A program made the position numbers and the translations under genes. From Lysobacter sp. A03 (GTDB lineage Bacteria; Pseudomonadota; Gammaproteobacteria; Xanthomonadales; Xanthomonadaceae): DNA of 50,417 bases. The number at the start of each line of letters is the position of its first letter. Within the stretch, counting starts at the first letter, position 1. Below the pieces are notes generated by a model that was not told the origin of the DNA, made no database searches, and saw nothing but the letters and a program-made list of their open reading frames with translations. The stretch spans positions 1 through 50,417 of the forward strand of contig NZ_JXSS01000049.1 in the NCBI RefSeq assembly GCF_000855665.1. The letters are read 5' to 3'. Positions 26,031 through 34,233 of this stretch are shown here, piece by piece.

Positions 26031-27170
26031 TCAGTGGCTTCGGCTCGCGTGATCGCACTGCGCCGCGGCGCGCTCCGTCGGCGTGGGTCCTACAAACCAG
26101 GTGGTCATCCTGAGCACCCAACGGAAGAAGCTCACCGCCCTCTCCCGCTTCGCTGTCACCCAGTACCAGGTCAGGCACATCAGCACGAACAGGCCCAGCA
26201 AAACGGGATGCGGAACATCCAGGCGCATCGCTTGACCGACTGCGACGCCACACATGGCGGTAACGAGGCTCAACACCCCGGCAGTACGCGTCGGCCCGAA
26301 CCCCGCATCACGCATCAGGTGATGCATGTGGTTGCGGTCGGCAATAAAGGGCGACTTGCGCACCCGCGTGCGCCGGACCATCAGGACCAGACAATCCATC
26401 ACCGGGATCATCACGAACCACAGCGCAAGCACCGGATTGACCGGGTGCGCGGGGCTCTGGGTCAGGCGAAACGCAAACCAGGCAATCACGAATCCCAGGA
26501 ACGCACTGCCCGCATTGCCCATGAAGATCTTTGCCCGCGGACGCCAGGGCGATCGCAGATTGAAGCTCAGGAACGCAGCGACAACGCCGGCCATCAGCAA
26601 AGCCCTGTCCGCCACCTCCAGGTTGCCGGAATACACGCCGGCCGCCGTCAGCAACACCAGCGCCGTCAACACCAGTGAGCCCGCCAGCCCGTCCGCGCCG
26701 TCAATCATGTTGATCGCGTTGATCAGCCCGACCGTCGCGAACACCGTAAAGGGCACCGACAGCCAGCCCAGCGACAACTCCGCCAGCCCAAACACCGGGC
26801 CGATCTGCTCCACCTTGACGCCGCCGACGTAGATCATGATCAGCGCGGCGGCGACCTGGGCGGGAATGCGCAGCTTCCACGACAGGTCGTACAGGTCATC
26901 CAGCAGGCCCACGACCACCAGCAACGTGCCTGCCGACATGAACGCGATCGTGTGAGCGTCCATCGGAATGAAGGACGAAAACCCCAGCACCAGGACGCCC
27001 ACCAGCATCGCCAGGCCACCGGTGATCGGGGTCGGGTGCGCGTGGTCCTTGCGGCCCTTGGGGAAATCCAACAGGTTCAAACGAGGAGCCAATGGGTGCA
27101 GCAACCACTGGACGAACCATGTAACTCCGGCTGCCGACAAGGCAACAGGCCAATCAAGTCCAGCGATCAA
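26031..27170 (-). CDS. WecA/MraY-family undecaprenyl-phosphate sugar-1-phosphate transferase
   Basis: A 379-aa polytopic protein with about 10-11 TM helices. It has the signature loops of the polyprenyl-phosphate N-acetylhexosamine-1-P transferase family: GGLAML, the aspartate pair in VGLLDDLYDL, NAINMIDGADGLAG and IFMGNAGSAFLGF, then the C-terminal HMHHLMRDAGF histidine loop. It transfers GlcNAc-1-P or a related sugar to undecaprenyl phosphate. The start is TTG 27170 with GGAAGGGG about 7 nt upstream. It lies at the tail of the EPS operon after a 157-nt gap and may have its own promoter. It could equally serve O-antigen or enterobacterial-common-antigen-like glycans. Confidence 0.9.
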   Translation of the reverse strand: MIAGLDWPVALSAAGVTWFVQWLLHPLAPRLNLLDFPKGRKDHAHPTPITGGLAMLVGVLVLGFSSFIPMDAHTIAFMSAGTLLVVVGLLDDLYDLSWKLRIPAQVAAALIMIYVGGVKVEQIGPVFGLAELSLGWLSVPFTVFATVGLINAINMIDGADGLAGSLVLTALVLLTAAGVYSGNLEVADRALLMAGVVAAFLSFNLRSPWRPRAKIFMGNAGSAFLGFVIAWFAFRLTQSPAHPVNPVLALWFVMIPVMDCLVLMVRRTRVRKSPFIADRNHMHHLMRDAGFGPTRTAGVLSLVTAMCGVAVGQAMRLDVPHPVLLGLFVLMCLTWYWVTAKRERAVSFFRWVLRMTTWFVGPTPTERAAAQCDHASRSH

Positions 27171-27327
27171 AACACAACCCCTTCCGATAGGACGACCGAG
27201 TTCAATACTGCCAAAGGATACAGCGGCAGGCCGCTGATTCCAAAGGAGTTTTTATGAACGGAATGGCGCTTTATTGTCACATTTCGACGCGTGACGCCAG
27301 TCACGGTTCACTAAATATCAGCGCGCA

Positions 27328-27807
27328 TCAAATGCGCCCTCCCGCTTTTGTCAGGAAGCGGCCGATGCTGAGAAGCAAGATGCCTGCCAGCAATCCCGCC
27401 ATTCCGCCGGCCAGATTCAAAAAAACGTCGTCGATCCTGGGGGAGCGCTCCGGCGCGAACCCCTGCGCCAACTCGGCTGCCACCGCCAACACCGCCATCA
27501 GACTCCACGCTTTCCAGCCACGAAGGTCCGCGCGTCCCAACCAGAGCAGCAGCCCCAACCAGACAAAGATCAGAAAGTGCAGCCAATCCGAAAGGCTCCA
27601 TGGGGTATCGGCCACCATCCGGGTCATCGCGGCTACCGCGTCCGCGCCGACGATTGCAGCCAGCTGTGATCCGGGCAAAAACAGCATCGCGGCAACCACG
27701 AGTGCCGTGATAAACAGCACCACGCGAGCCACCGGCCCACTACCCCACGCCAAGAAAATGCCGACACCCAGCGCAAGCGCGCCAAGCAGGACGTCAGGTG
27801 TGCCCAT
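27328..27807 (-). CDS. VanZ-family membrane protein
   Basis: A 159-aa protein with five predicted TM helices and the VanZ-like signature AELAQGFAPERSPRIDDVFLNLAGG. The E/Q, PxR, DxxxNxxG pattern marks the family. VanZ proteins are known from teicoplanin resistance and from many polysaccharide loci; their biochemical role is unresolved. It lies 34 nt downstream of the acyltransferase gene in the same operon. No strong ribosome site precedes ATG 27807, so coupling to the upstream gene is likely. Confidence 0.85.
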   Translation of the reverse strand: MGTPDVLLGALALGVGIFLAWGSGPVARVVLFITALVVAAMLFLPGSQLAAIVGADAVAAMTRMVADTPWSLSDWLHFLIFVWLGLLLWLGRADLRGWKAWSLMAVLAVAAELAQGFAPERSPRIDDVFLNLAGGMAGLLAGILLLSIGRFLTKAGGRI

Positions 27808-27841
27808 CAGCGCGGCGCTGACCTTTCAGCCCACCCATTCA

Positions 27842-28618
27842 TCAGTTGTCCGGCCAAGAAACTGGCTCTCGAACCGAAATCTTTTCGGCACGGGCACCCA
27901 CGTAGATGCCCCACTTCTCCGTGCTCTTGGCAATGGTGACGCCTGCTCCAGCGACAGCCCCTTCCGCGACGGTAACTCCGGGCAGTAGCGTCACGTTCGG
28001 CCCAATGAACGCATCTTTCTTGATCGTGACCTTGCCGCGATAGACATTCCGCTGATCGGCACTGACCATCGGTCCCGAACAACGGGCTCCATCCTTCAGC
28101 ACCTCCGTGGACGTGATGATGTTGGAGCCGGTCGCAATGCAGGCGTAGTCCTCGATCTCAAACTCGCCGCCGCCGCTCACGAACACGCGCGGGGCCATGT
28201 GGACCCGCCTGCCGACCTTCGCCGTGCGGCTCATGATGATGACGTTCTTGTCGATGTACGAAAACTCGCTCAGCTCGACGCCCTTCGGGTATGCAAAAAA
28301 GACGTTCTGATCGATCAGGACATTGGGCTCCATCCTCCCAAGCTTTTCGCGGTAATACATCGCCCTCGCGTACATGCCGAGGAAGTGCGGAAGACCCCTC
28401 ATGTTGGTTACGGTGGCGTAGACGATCGAGCTGTAGATCGGGATGGGCAGCGCGAGGATCTTCCCGGCGATGGTTTCCAGGACCGCCAAACTGCTCGCCA
28501 CCCATCCACGCTTCAGCAATGATTCCGCGATCCCCAGCCCACGCGATGCCCTGCCCGTTTCTTTGAGTGAAGCTTCGTTGACGTGTGCGAAGAAGCGGTG
28601 GTCAAACAGGAGCTTCAT
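27842..28618 (-). CDS. Left-handed beta-helix acyltransferase
   Basis: A 258-aa protein with a helical N-terminal half (residues 1-110) and a C-terminal hexapeptide-repeat beta-helix. Repeats run from VELSEFSYIDKNVIIMS through VHMAPRVFVSGG to FIGPNVTLLPGVTVAEG and AVAGAGVTIAKS. It is expected to transfer acetyl or another acyl group to a glycan, probably in the cytoplasm before flipping. ATG 28618 overlaps the stop of the sugar-transferase gene (TGATG). It follows the initiating transferase in the operon, as acyltransferases that modify the first sugar often do. Acceptor unknown. Confidence 0.82.
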   Translation of the reverse strand: MKLLFDHRFFAHVNEASLKETGRASRGLGIAESLLKRGWVASSLAVLETIAGKILALPIPIYSSIVYATVTNMRGLPHFLGMYARAMYYREKLGRMEPNVLIDQNVFFAYPKGVELSEFSYIDKNVIIMSRTAKVGRRVHMAPRVFVSGGGEFEIEDYACIATGSNIITSTEVLKDGARCSGPMVSADQRNVYRGKVTIKKDAFIGPNVTLLPGVTVAEGAVAGAGVTIAKSTEKWGIYVGARAEKISVREPVSWPDN

Positions 28619-29307
28619 CAAGCGGCCTCGCTATCAGAGCGGAGGCTGGCGGTCTGCAATTCCGCGGGCGCAGGCGGCAACCCCGGAAAGATCCGCCAGA
28701 GCAGGTTGGAGCCAGGACTCACAATCACCCACGCCGTCAGCACGATGCACTTCAGGTACGTTCCCAAGCCCTGATTGGCCACATACCACCCTTCCAGCGC
28801 GCCCTTGTACGGCATGATCACCTCGTCGTAGAACCGCTCGGGTTCGGCGCTCGCGTGCATCAGCTCTTCTTCGTCGCGGAACACGATGGAGCCCACTCCG
28901 GACAGGCCGGGACGCACCTTGATGATCTCGGCCTGCGAGCTTGCGGGGAACGCGTCAAAGCAGCGCTGGGTCTGCGGGCGCGGACCGACGATGCTCATGT
29001 CGCCCTTGAAGATGTTCAGCAGCTGCGGCAGCTCGTTGATCTTGGTCTTGCGCAGGAAGCGGCCGATCGGGAGCACGCGCGGGTCGTGCTTCACGGTGAC
29101 AGTGCCGGTGCCCAAGTTCGGGCTGTTCTTCAGCATGGTGGCGAACTTGTACAGGCCGAAGGTGCGGCCGCCTTGGCCGATCCGCTGCTGCACATAGAAA
29201 ACTTCGCCCTCGCCGGTCAGACGCAGGATGATCGCGATGGGCACCAGCAGTGGCGAGAGCATCAACAGCGCCAGCCCGGAAAAAATAATGTCGAGCAATC
29301 GCTGCAT
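28618..29307 (-). CDS. PglC/WbaP-type initiating sugar transferase (monotopic)
   Basis: A 229-aa minimal phosphoglycosyl transferase: one re-entrant N-terminal hydrophobic helix ([21 protein letters not shown]) and the catalytic domain with [37 protein letters not shown] and [11 protein letters not shown]. It moves sugar-1-phosphate from a UDP-sugar to undecaprenyl phosphate through a covalent enzyme intermediate. It follows LegB/LegC-type genes directly (1-nt gap), so its donor is probably the 4-amino-4,6-dideoxy-HexNAc nucleotide they make, as in bacillosamine systems. A second, longer C-terminal tail than in PglC is present. Confidence 0.9.
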   Translation of the reverse strand: MQRLLDIIFSGLALLMLSPLLVPIAIILRLTGEGEVFYVQQRIGQGGRTFGLYKFATMLKNSPNLGTGTVTVKHDPRVLPIGRFLRKTKINELPQLLNIFKGDMSIVGPRPQTQRCFDAFPASSQAEIIKVRPGLSGVGSIVFRDEEELMHASAEPERFYDEVIMPYKGALEGWYVANQGLGTYLKCIVLTAWVIVSPGSNLLWRIFPGLPPAPAELQTASLRSDSEAA

Positions 29308-29308
29308 G

Positions 29309-30496
29309 TCACATCCTGCTGTCGAGATACTTGCCGGTTTCTTTGTGGGCGAAATCCGGAATCATGTGGTTGAAGAGCGCCACGATCTCAGGTTTGTCCC
29401 AGGTTTCACCTCGGCGGATACCGTCGATCGTTGTAAGGAAATACCCCAGTCGCTCCTCATCGAACTCCGGCGCATTCTTGATCACGCCGATGTTCTGGAA
29501 GCGGTCCATGTCCAGCGTCTCGCTGCCGGTGTAGAACTCCTCGAAGTCCTTCTCGCCCGTGGTATCGCTGGCGAAGAAGTACACCGGCCATTTCTTGGCA
29601 GCGATCAACTCGGCGGCGCGGTCGCGGGCTTCGTCCTCGCTGGCGCACTCGAAGGGCTCGAAACCCAAGGATTCGAGGTAGCGCACCGCGATATCGGAAA
29701 ACCGCGTGAGGTCAAGCTGCTCGCTGAGCTTGGGGAAGAAGATGTCGCGGTTCTCACCCAGCAGGCACGAGCTGAGACACAGCTCCCCCGACTCCTGCGG
29801 CGTCACGAAGTAGCGACGCACATCGTTGGGCGCCGAAATCGGCTGGCGTTTGGCGAATCGCTGGTTGAACCCATGCAGCAGCGAGCCATCAGAAAACGCC
29901 ACGTTGGCGAAGCGCGCCGTGGAGATCGGCAGCTCCAAACTGGCCTGCATCAGGAACATCTCCATGATCCGCTTGCTGGCGCCCATCATGTTGACCGGGT
30001 TGGCGGCCTTGTCGGTGGACACGCAGAAGTACTTGCGCGCACCACCCGCCTTGGCTTGGGCAATGGTGCTGATGGTGTTGAGGATGTTCACCTGGATCAA
30101 CCGCATCAGGGTGAACGGGTCCTTCTCGCTGCGCACGTGTTTGAGCGCGGACAGGTTGAGCACGTAGTCGTAGCCGGTGCCGGCGTTCATCAGCGCCTGG
30201 AACTCGCGGCTGCCGCAGTCGATGGCGAAGGTACGGAAGTCGCCGTCGATGTAGCCCAGCGTGCTGCGCACGTCGCGGACCAGCTCAACCATGTTGTTCT
30301 CGCTGATGTCGACAACATGCAGCACTTTCGGCTTGCGCTTGAAGATCTCGCGGGTCACTGCCTGCCCGATGGAGCCAGCGCCGCCGATTACCAGGAAGCG
30401 GCTTTCGCGCACATGGGCGGAAAGCTCCGCTTCGTGGCGCTGGATATCGGCGTCGAACAGCGGGCGGTCCCGGCCGATCAATTCCAAAACATTCAT
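29309..30496 (-). CDS. UDP-N-acetylglucosamine 4,6-dehydratase-like SDR (LegB/CapD type)
   Basis: A 395-aa cytoplasmic nucleotide-sugar dehydratase. The cofactor motif is LVIGGAGSIGQAVTREIF, with LNLSALKHVRSEKDP, CVSTDKAANPVN and MMGASKRIMEMF. The usual tyrosine of YxxxK is methionine (MGASK), as in CapD/FlaA1-type enzymes. It forms a 4-keto-6-deoxy UDP-HexNAc, which the overlapping LegC-type aminotransferase (4-nt ATGA overlap) can aminate. About 150 extra residues at the C-terminus are typical of the LegB group. Expected role: first step to the starter amino sugar of the polymer. Confidence 0.88.
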   Translation of the reverse strand: MNVLELIGRDRPLFDADIQRHEAELSAHVRESRFLVIGGAGSIGQAVTREIFKRKPKVLHVVDISENNMVELVRDVRSTLGYIDGDFRTFAIDCGSREFQALMNAGTGYDYVLNLSALKHVRSEKDPFTLMRLIQVNILNTISTIAQAKAGGARKYFCVSTDKAANPVNMMGASKRIMEMFLMQASLELPISTARFANVAFSDGSLLHGFNQRFAKRQPISAPNDVRRYFVTPQESGELCLSSCLLGENRDIFFPKLSEQLDLTRFSDIAVRYLESLGFEPFECASEDEARDRAAELIAAKKWPVYFFASDTTGEKDFEEFYTGSETLDMDRFQNIGVIKNAPEFDEERLGYFLTTIDGIRRGETWDKPEIVALFNHMIPDFAHKETGKYLDSRM

Positions 30497-31653
30497 GCTT
30501 TCAGTCGTCCAAATTCACTTTCCGGAACGCTCGACGGCAGATTCACCACCCGCGCCTCCAGCCACTGCGAGTTCTCCAGCCCATCGTGCTGGCAGGCCTT
30601 AAACATCTCCAAGCGCGACATCAAACGCCAGACCGGGCGGGTCATCACGCCCTGGGCGTTGGTGTACTCCAGAAACGCATCACGCTCGGCCTCGGAGTCC
30701 AGCACGATGGCGTTGAGCCAGAAGTTGCTGGTGGTGCCCTCCGGGGCATCGATGAAGCGGACGCCCTGCCCTGCGAAGAACTCGCGGTAGCGGGCGGCCA
30801 CTTCGGCCTTGATGGCCAGCATCTGCGGCAGCAGCTCCATCTGTGCGCAGCCCAGGGCGGCGTTGAGGTTGGGCATGCGGTAGTTGTAGCCCACCTCGTC
30901 GTGCACGAACTCGTAGGGGTGCGGCACCTTGGCGGTGGTGGTCAGGTGTTTGGCGCGCTTCGCCAGCACCTCGTCGTCGGTGATGATCATGCCCCCACCG
31001 CCGGTGGTGATCACCTTGTTGCCGTTGAAGCTGAGCGTGGCCAACTGACCGAAGGTGCCGGTGTGGCGGCTGCCGACATAGCTGCCCAGCGACTCGGCGG
31101 CGTCCTCGACCACGGCGATGCCGTACTCGTCGCAGATGGCGACGATCTCATTGATCCGGCAAGGCAGGCCGAAAGTGTGCATGGGCACACAGGCGGAGAT
31201 GCGGCGGCCGGTGGTCTTGTTCCAGGCGCGGCCGCCGCGGATCTCGGCGTGGGTGGCCAGGAAGCGGCGTAGCGCGTCCGCACTCATGCCCAAAGTGTCC
31301 AAGTCCACATCTACGAAGACGGGGCGCGCACCAGCGTAGGTAAGCGCGTTGCAGGTGGCGATGAAGGTCAGGGCTTGCGAGATCACTTCGTCGCCGGGTT
31401 CAACGCCCGCCAGCAGCAGCGCGATGTGCAACGCGGCGGTGCCATTGACGGTCGCCACTGCGTAGCGCGAACCGGTGAACGCGGCTACCTGCTGCTCGAA
31501 CGCGGTGACCTTCGCGCCTACGGAGGAGACGAAGTTCGAGTCGATGCAGTCGACTAGGTACTGCCGTTCGTTACCTTCGAACACCGGACGGTGCAGAGGG
31601 ACAAAGCTATCCCCGTATATATCCCTGACCAGATCAACGATTTCCTGATTCAT
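30493..31653 (-). CDS. PLP-dependent sugar aminotransferase (LegC/DegT family)
   Basis: A 386-aa fold-type I aminotransferase. The Schiff-base lysine is in LSFNGNKVITTGGGG, the PLP-phosphate contacts include TVNGTAALHIAL, and the cofactor aspartate is in VVEDAAESLGS. It would aminate the 4-keto sugar made by the LegB-type dehydratase that overlaps its 3' end. ATG 31653 is chosen; ATG 31665 would add MSRK. The start lies inside the 3' end of the broken acetyltransferase gene, so translation may depend on ribosomes coming from that frame. A frameshift upstream could therefore lower LegC output. Confidence 0.88.
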   Translation of the reverse strand: MNQEIVDLVRDIYGDSFVPLHRPVFEGNERQYLVDCIDSNFVSSVGAKVTAFEQQVAAFTGSRYAVATVNGTAALHIALLLAGVEPGDEVISQALTFIATCNALTYAGARPVFVDVDLDTLGMSADALRRFLATHAEIRGGRAWNKTTGRRISACVPMHTFGLPCRINEIVAICDEYGIAVVEDAAESLGSYVGSRHTGTFGQLATLSFNGNKVITTGGGGMIITDDEVLAKRAKHLTTTAKVPHPYEFVHDEVGYNYRMPNLNAALGCAQMELLPQMLAIKAEVAARYREFFAGQGVRFIDAPEGTTSNFWLNAIVLDSEAERDAFLEYTNAQGVMTRPVWRLMSRLEMFKACQHDGLENSQWLEARVVNLPSSVPESEFGRLKA

Positions 31654-32151
31654 TTTTCTCGACATTCAAAATGATGCGTGGTTTCTGGAGCACTACTGTC
31701 GCGCCGGGGGGAATATCTTCTACTACGACACAGTTCGCTCCCAGCTTCGCCCCCGCCCCAACATTCCTACCGGCCAACACTTTGCTGCCTGCGCCCAATA
31801 CGACTCCATCGCCTATATCCCCCCCCCGTGAGAAATCGTCACCTGCTGGAAGATCGTCACGCCACGTCCGATCTTGACGTTATGTCCAACGAAAATTCCG
31901 GCAGGGCCATGCGGCAAGAGCGGTGGCGAATCAAAGCTTGCGCCGCCATTGAGATTGGTTCCAAACGAACACCCATGGCGCGCATCGACCTTCTTGATGT
32001 AGTACAGATACCAGAGCTTTCTTAGTAGCGAGGCCGCGCTGTCGCGATCAACAACAGATGCACGCCTCCGCCAGTACTTGAGGTGATCGTAACCTTGAAT
32101 CCATGCCATCACTCGCCTACCGAAGCGTGAATCTACAGAGAAAGGCTTCAT
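31634..32151 (-). pseudogene. Serine-acetyltransferase-like gene, frameshifted at a C9 tract
   Basis: The first frame (31813-32151, 112 aa) has a CysE-like helical start, then the hexapeptide strands GIFVGHNVKIGRGVTIFQ and QVTISHGGG, and stops just after the C9 tract. Adding one G (or removing two) restores a frame reading DIGDGVVLGAGSKVLAG, RNVGAGAKLGANCVVVEDI and PPGATVVLQKPRIILNVEK, ending at TGA 31634-31636. Both halves are clearly coding, so the gene is otherwise intact at about 171 aa. It would O-acetylate a sugar of the polymer. It overlaps the upstream GT4 stop (ATGA) and the legC start. Phase variation, a recent mutation or a homopolymer sequencing error all fit. Confidence 0.85.
31819..31827. 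repeat. C9 (G9 on coding strand) homopolymer at the frameshift
   Basis: Nine C residues on the plus strand, the longest homopolymer noticed in the coding part of the operon. The gene reads through only with 7 or 10 G, so the present length is the out-of-frame state. Confidence 0.95.
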
Positions 32152-33317
32152 CCGTATGACTCACTCTGCTTGTTCGCGGGCTGCGCACCTCTATAGAACT
32201 CCGCAAACTCCGCCCACACCCGTTCACGGGAGAACCTTTCCAGCGCCCATTGCCGTGCATGTACGAAACGATTTAGTGTTCCTTCACGGTCGTCCATCAT
32301 TCCGCGCAAAATCATCGCCACAGCGTCAACATCCCCAAAATCGACACGGATTCCACTGACACCATCCCCGACACTATCGCGCACACCGACGACATCGAAC
32401 GCAATTGTAGGGACCCCCATCGCCGCAGCCTCGATGGCCACGTTGCCAAATCCTTCGCGGTGAGAAAGAAATAAATGCGCGTTTGCAAGCGCGAAATACG
32501 ACACAACATCACGCGTAAACGGTACGTGTCGAACCACTTTTGATGCCACAAGGCGCTTCAAAAAAGAGGCGGCCTTCTCGCCTTCAGGCGGCCCCACAAG
32601 TACCAGCTTCGCGCCTGAGTCCACCAACCGATCAGCAACCTGTTCGATTTCCACGAGGCCTTTGTCGGCACAAATCCGTCCAACTACCAAGATCACGAAA
32701 TCCGAAGCCAGGAGCCCCAACTCACGCCTGATTTCCTCGACACGTTCTAAGGGCACCGCATCATGTGAGAACGTCTGGGAACAAATGCCATTCCCCGAGC
32801 CATCGCCAAGCACCCGTCCCTTCGTCTCTGCCGTCGGCATCTCGTTGACGAACTCCGACATCAGTGAGCGTGAGACGAATAGAACCTCATGGACGCAAGC
32901 CACAGTCGCGCGATCGAAGAGCCGGTAGATCCTTCGTCTCAGACCCCGGAAGTTCTCGTAGACCCGTCCCTGAAAGAAGGCGACGCGGCGGCGCTGCATC
33001 GTAAAGCAGGCAGCAATGCTGGCGAGCAACAAGGCCTTTGGCGTTGACGTAAGCACGAGGTCGTAGCGGTTGAACAAGAAATGCCAAATCAGGCGGATCA
33101 AGGAGGTTCCATCCGCGAACAGGCTTGGAGTTCGAACGAGTCCGACGTCAACGAGACGGCCTACGTTCCTGGCACGAAGGCGTTCCAACTCTTCAGCTGA
33201 TCCCCCGCAAATCATCGTAAGCGCAAACCCCTCGCCGACGAGATACTCGAGCTGCCCCCGGTACAGTACGTTGAACGAAACTGCGTCCGTGACGACGAAG
33301 CAGACATTACGACACAT
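32148..33317 (-). CDS. GT4 glycosyltransferase
   Basis: A 389-aa GT-B enzyme. ATG 33317 (MCRNVCFVVTDAVSFN) is preferred over a longer frame. The N-domain has VLTSTPKALLLASIA, where a TPKA/A loop is typical of the WbpX/WcaC-like group. The C-domain has ILVVGRICADKGLVEIEQV and the donor motif HREGFGNVAIEAAAMGVP with the two GT4 glutamates. It overlaps the upstream GT2 by 11 nt and the downstream acetyltransferase by 4 nt. It adds one sugar of the repeat unit in the cytoplasm. Donor unknown. Base use is AT-richer than the operon flanks. Confidence 0.9.
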   Translation of the reverse strand: MCRNVCFVVTDAVSFNVLYRGQLEYLVGEGFALTMICGGSAEELERLRARNVGRLVDVGLVRTPSLFADGTSLIRLIWHFLFNRYDLVLTSTPKALLLASIAACFTMQRRRVAFFQGRVYENFRGLRRRIYRLFDRATVACVHEVLFVSRSLMSEFVNEMPTAETKGRVLGDGSGNGICSQTFSHDAVPLERVEEIRRELGLLASDFVILVVGRICADKGLVEIEQVADRLVDSGAKLVLVGPPEGEKAASFLKRLVASKVVRHVPFTRDVVSYFALANAHLFLSHREGFGNVAIEAAAMGVPTIAFDVVGVRDSVGDGVSGIRVDFGDVDAVAMILRGMMDDREGTLNRFVHARQWALERFSRERVWAEFAEFYRGAQPANKQSESYG

Positions 33318-34233
33318 AATGCGTTTTCGTATTTTTGCGGAGCGGCAATTCAAGCGCTCTGATTGACGCAATTTCGCCCTCAAGACGTTCCTTCTGAATG
33401 TTCTCTAGTTGCACGGGAACACGGCGGGCACGGATAACATCCAGCCGACCGAGGCTGTCAAGAACGCCGACGGCAACGGACCTTGCGCTGCTGGCTGCAA
33501 ACGCAGCAGCCCTATCCACGAAGCGAAACCGGGATCCAGCGTCGCGCAAGATCGTCTGACGGCCGATGTGATAGGCACGCAGGAGCTTCCCAGCGTTCAC
33601 GCTTCCATCCTCCCGATAGTAGTACATCGGCTCAGGGACGAATGCCACGCGCAGATCATTTCGTGAATATGCGCGGACCCAGAGATTGGTGTCCTGTGAG
33701 ATGGGGAGGTCTTGCCGGTAACTATTTCGATCAAACCAAGCTTTGCGACCAATTACCGACGCATGCACGATACCGGAGTGCCCCCCCAGCAACGCGCGAG
33801 GCAGTATTGAATGACCGGGAGCCACGCAACGCACACCCACAGGTTCATAGTCGTCAGTCAACGAGAGCACACCTGTGGACACAAGGTCCACATCGGGGTT
33901 GGCGACCAGCACCTCCAACTGTCGCGCGAGGCGAGTAGGCGCCATCAAATCATCGGCGTCCATCCGCGCGATATATTCGGTTCTAACCAAGTACCGCAAT
34001 TCGTTGAGTCGCGTAGCAAGGCGCTTATTCTTCCCATCCGAGTACACCCTTACCCGTGGATCGTCGATCGATAGGGCGAGTTCCAGTGAACGATCGGTAG
34101 ATCCGTCATCCAACAGTATCAACTCCCAGCTGACGTGGGTCTGGGCAAAAACTGAGCGAACTGCGTCTAGCAAAGTACTCTCAGCGTTGAAGAATGGAAT
34201 ACCAATGGAGATCGGGGGCCCGTCAGTGATCAT
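33307..34233 (-). CDS. GT2 glycosyltransferase
   Basis: A 308-aa inverting GT-A enzyme. ISIGIPFFNAESTLLDAVRS and LILLDDGSTDRSLE are the nucleotide-binding strands, DADD (ARMDADDLMAP) is the metal motif, and the acceptor half contains HSGIVHASVIGRKAWF and a QDTNLW aspartate as candidate base. No C-terminal TM helix is present, so it is soluble or peripheral. ATG 34233 lies within the last codons of the polymerase gene, which it overlaps by 11 nt. The C-terminus is variable and the sugar it transfers is unknown. Confidence 0.9.
   Translation of the reverse strand: MITDGPPISIGIPFFNAESTLLDAVRSVFAQTHVSWELILLDDGSTDRSLELALSIDDPRVRVYSDGKNKRLATRLNELRYLVRTEYIARMDADDLMAPTRLARQLEVLVANPDVDLVSTGVLSLTDDYEPVGVRCVAPGHSILPRALLGGHSGIVHASVIGRKAWFDRNSYRQDLPISQDTNLWVRAYSRNDLRVAFVPEPMYYYREDGSVNAGKLLRAYHIGRQTILRDAGSRFRFVDRAAAFAASSARSVAVGVLDSLGRLDVIRARRVPVQLENIQKERLEGEIASIRALELPLRKNTKTHYVS

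Noticed and set aside
27254-27988. Plus-strand ATG 27254 preceded by a strong AAGGAG in the wecA-VanZ gap
   Set aside because: The ribosome-site match is striking, but from 27328 on the frame is the complement of the VanZ and acyltransferase genes, and the peptide looks random. A short peptide cannot be excluded.
29309-30496. Met in place of the catalytic Tyr (MGASK) as evidence of an inactive dehydratase
   Set aside because: The Met-x3-Lys form is normal for CapD/FlaA1-type 4,6-dehydratases.
33781-33787. C7 run inside the GT2 gene as another phase-variation tract
   Set aside because: The gene is in frame and 7 nt is short for slippage; such runs are common in this composition.
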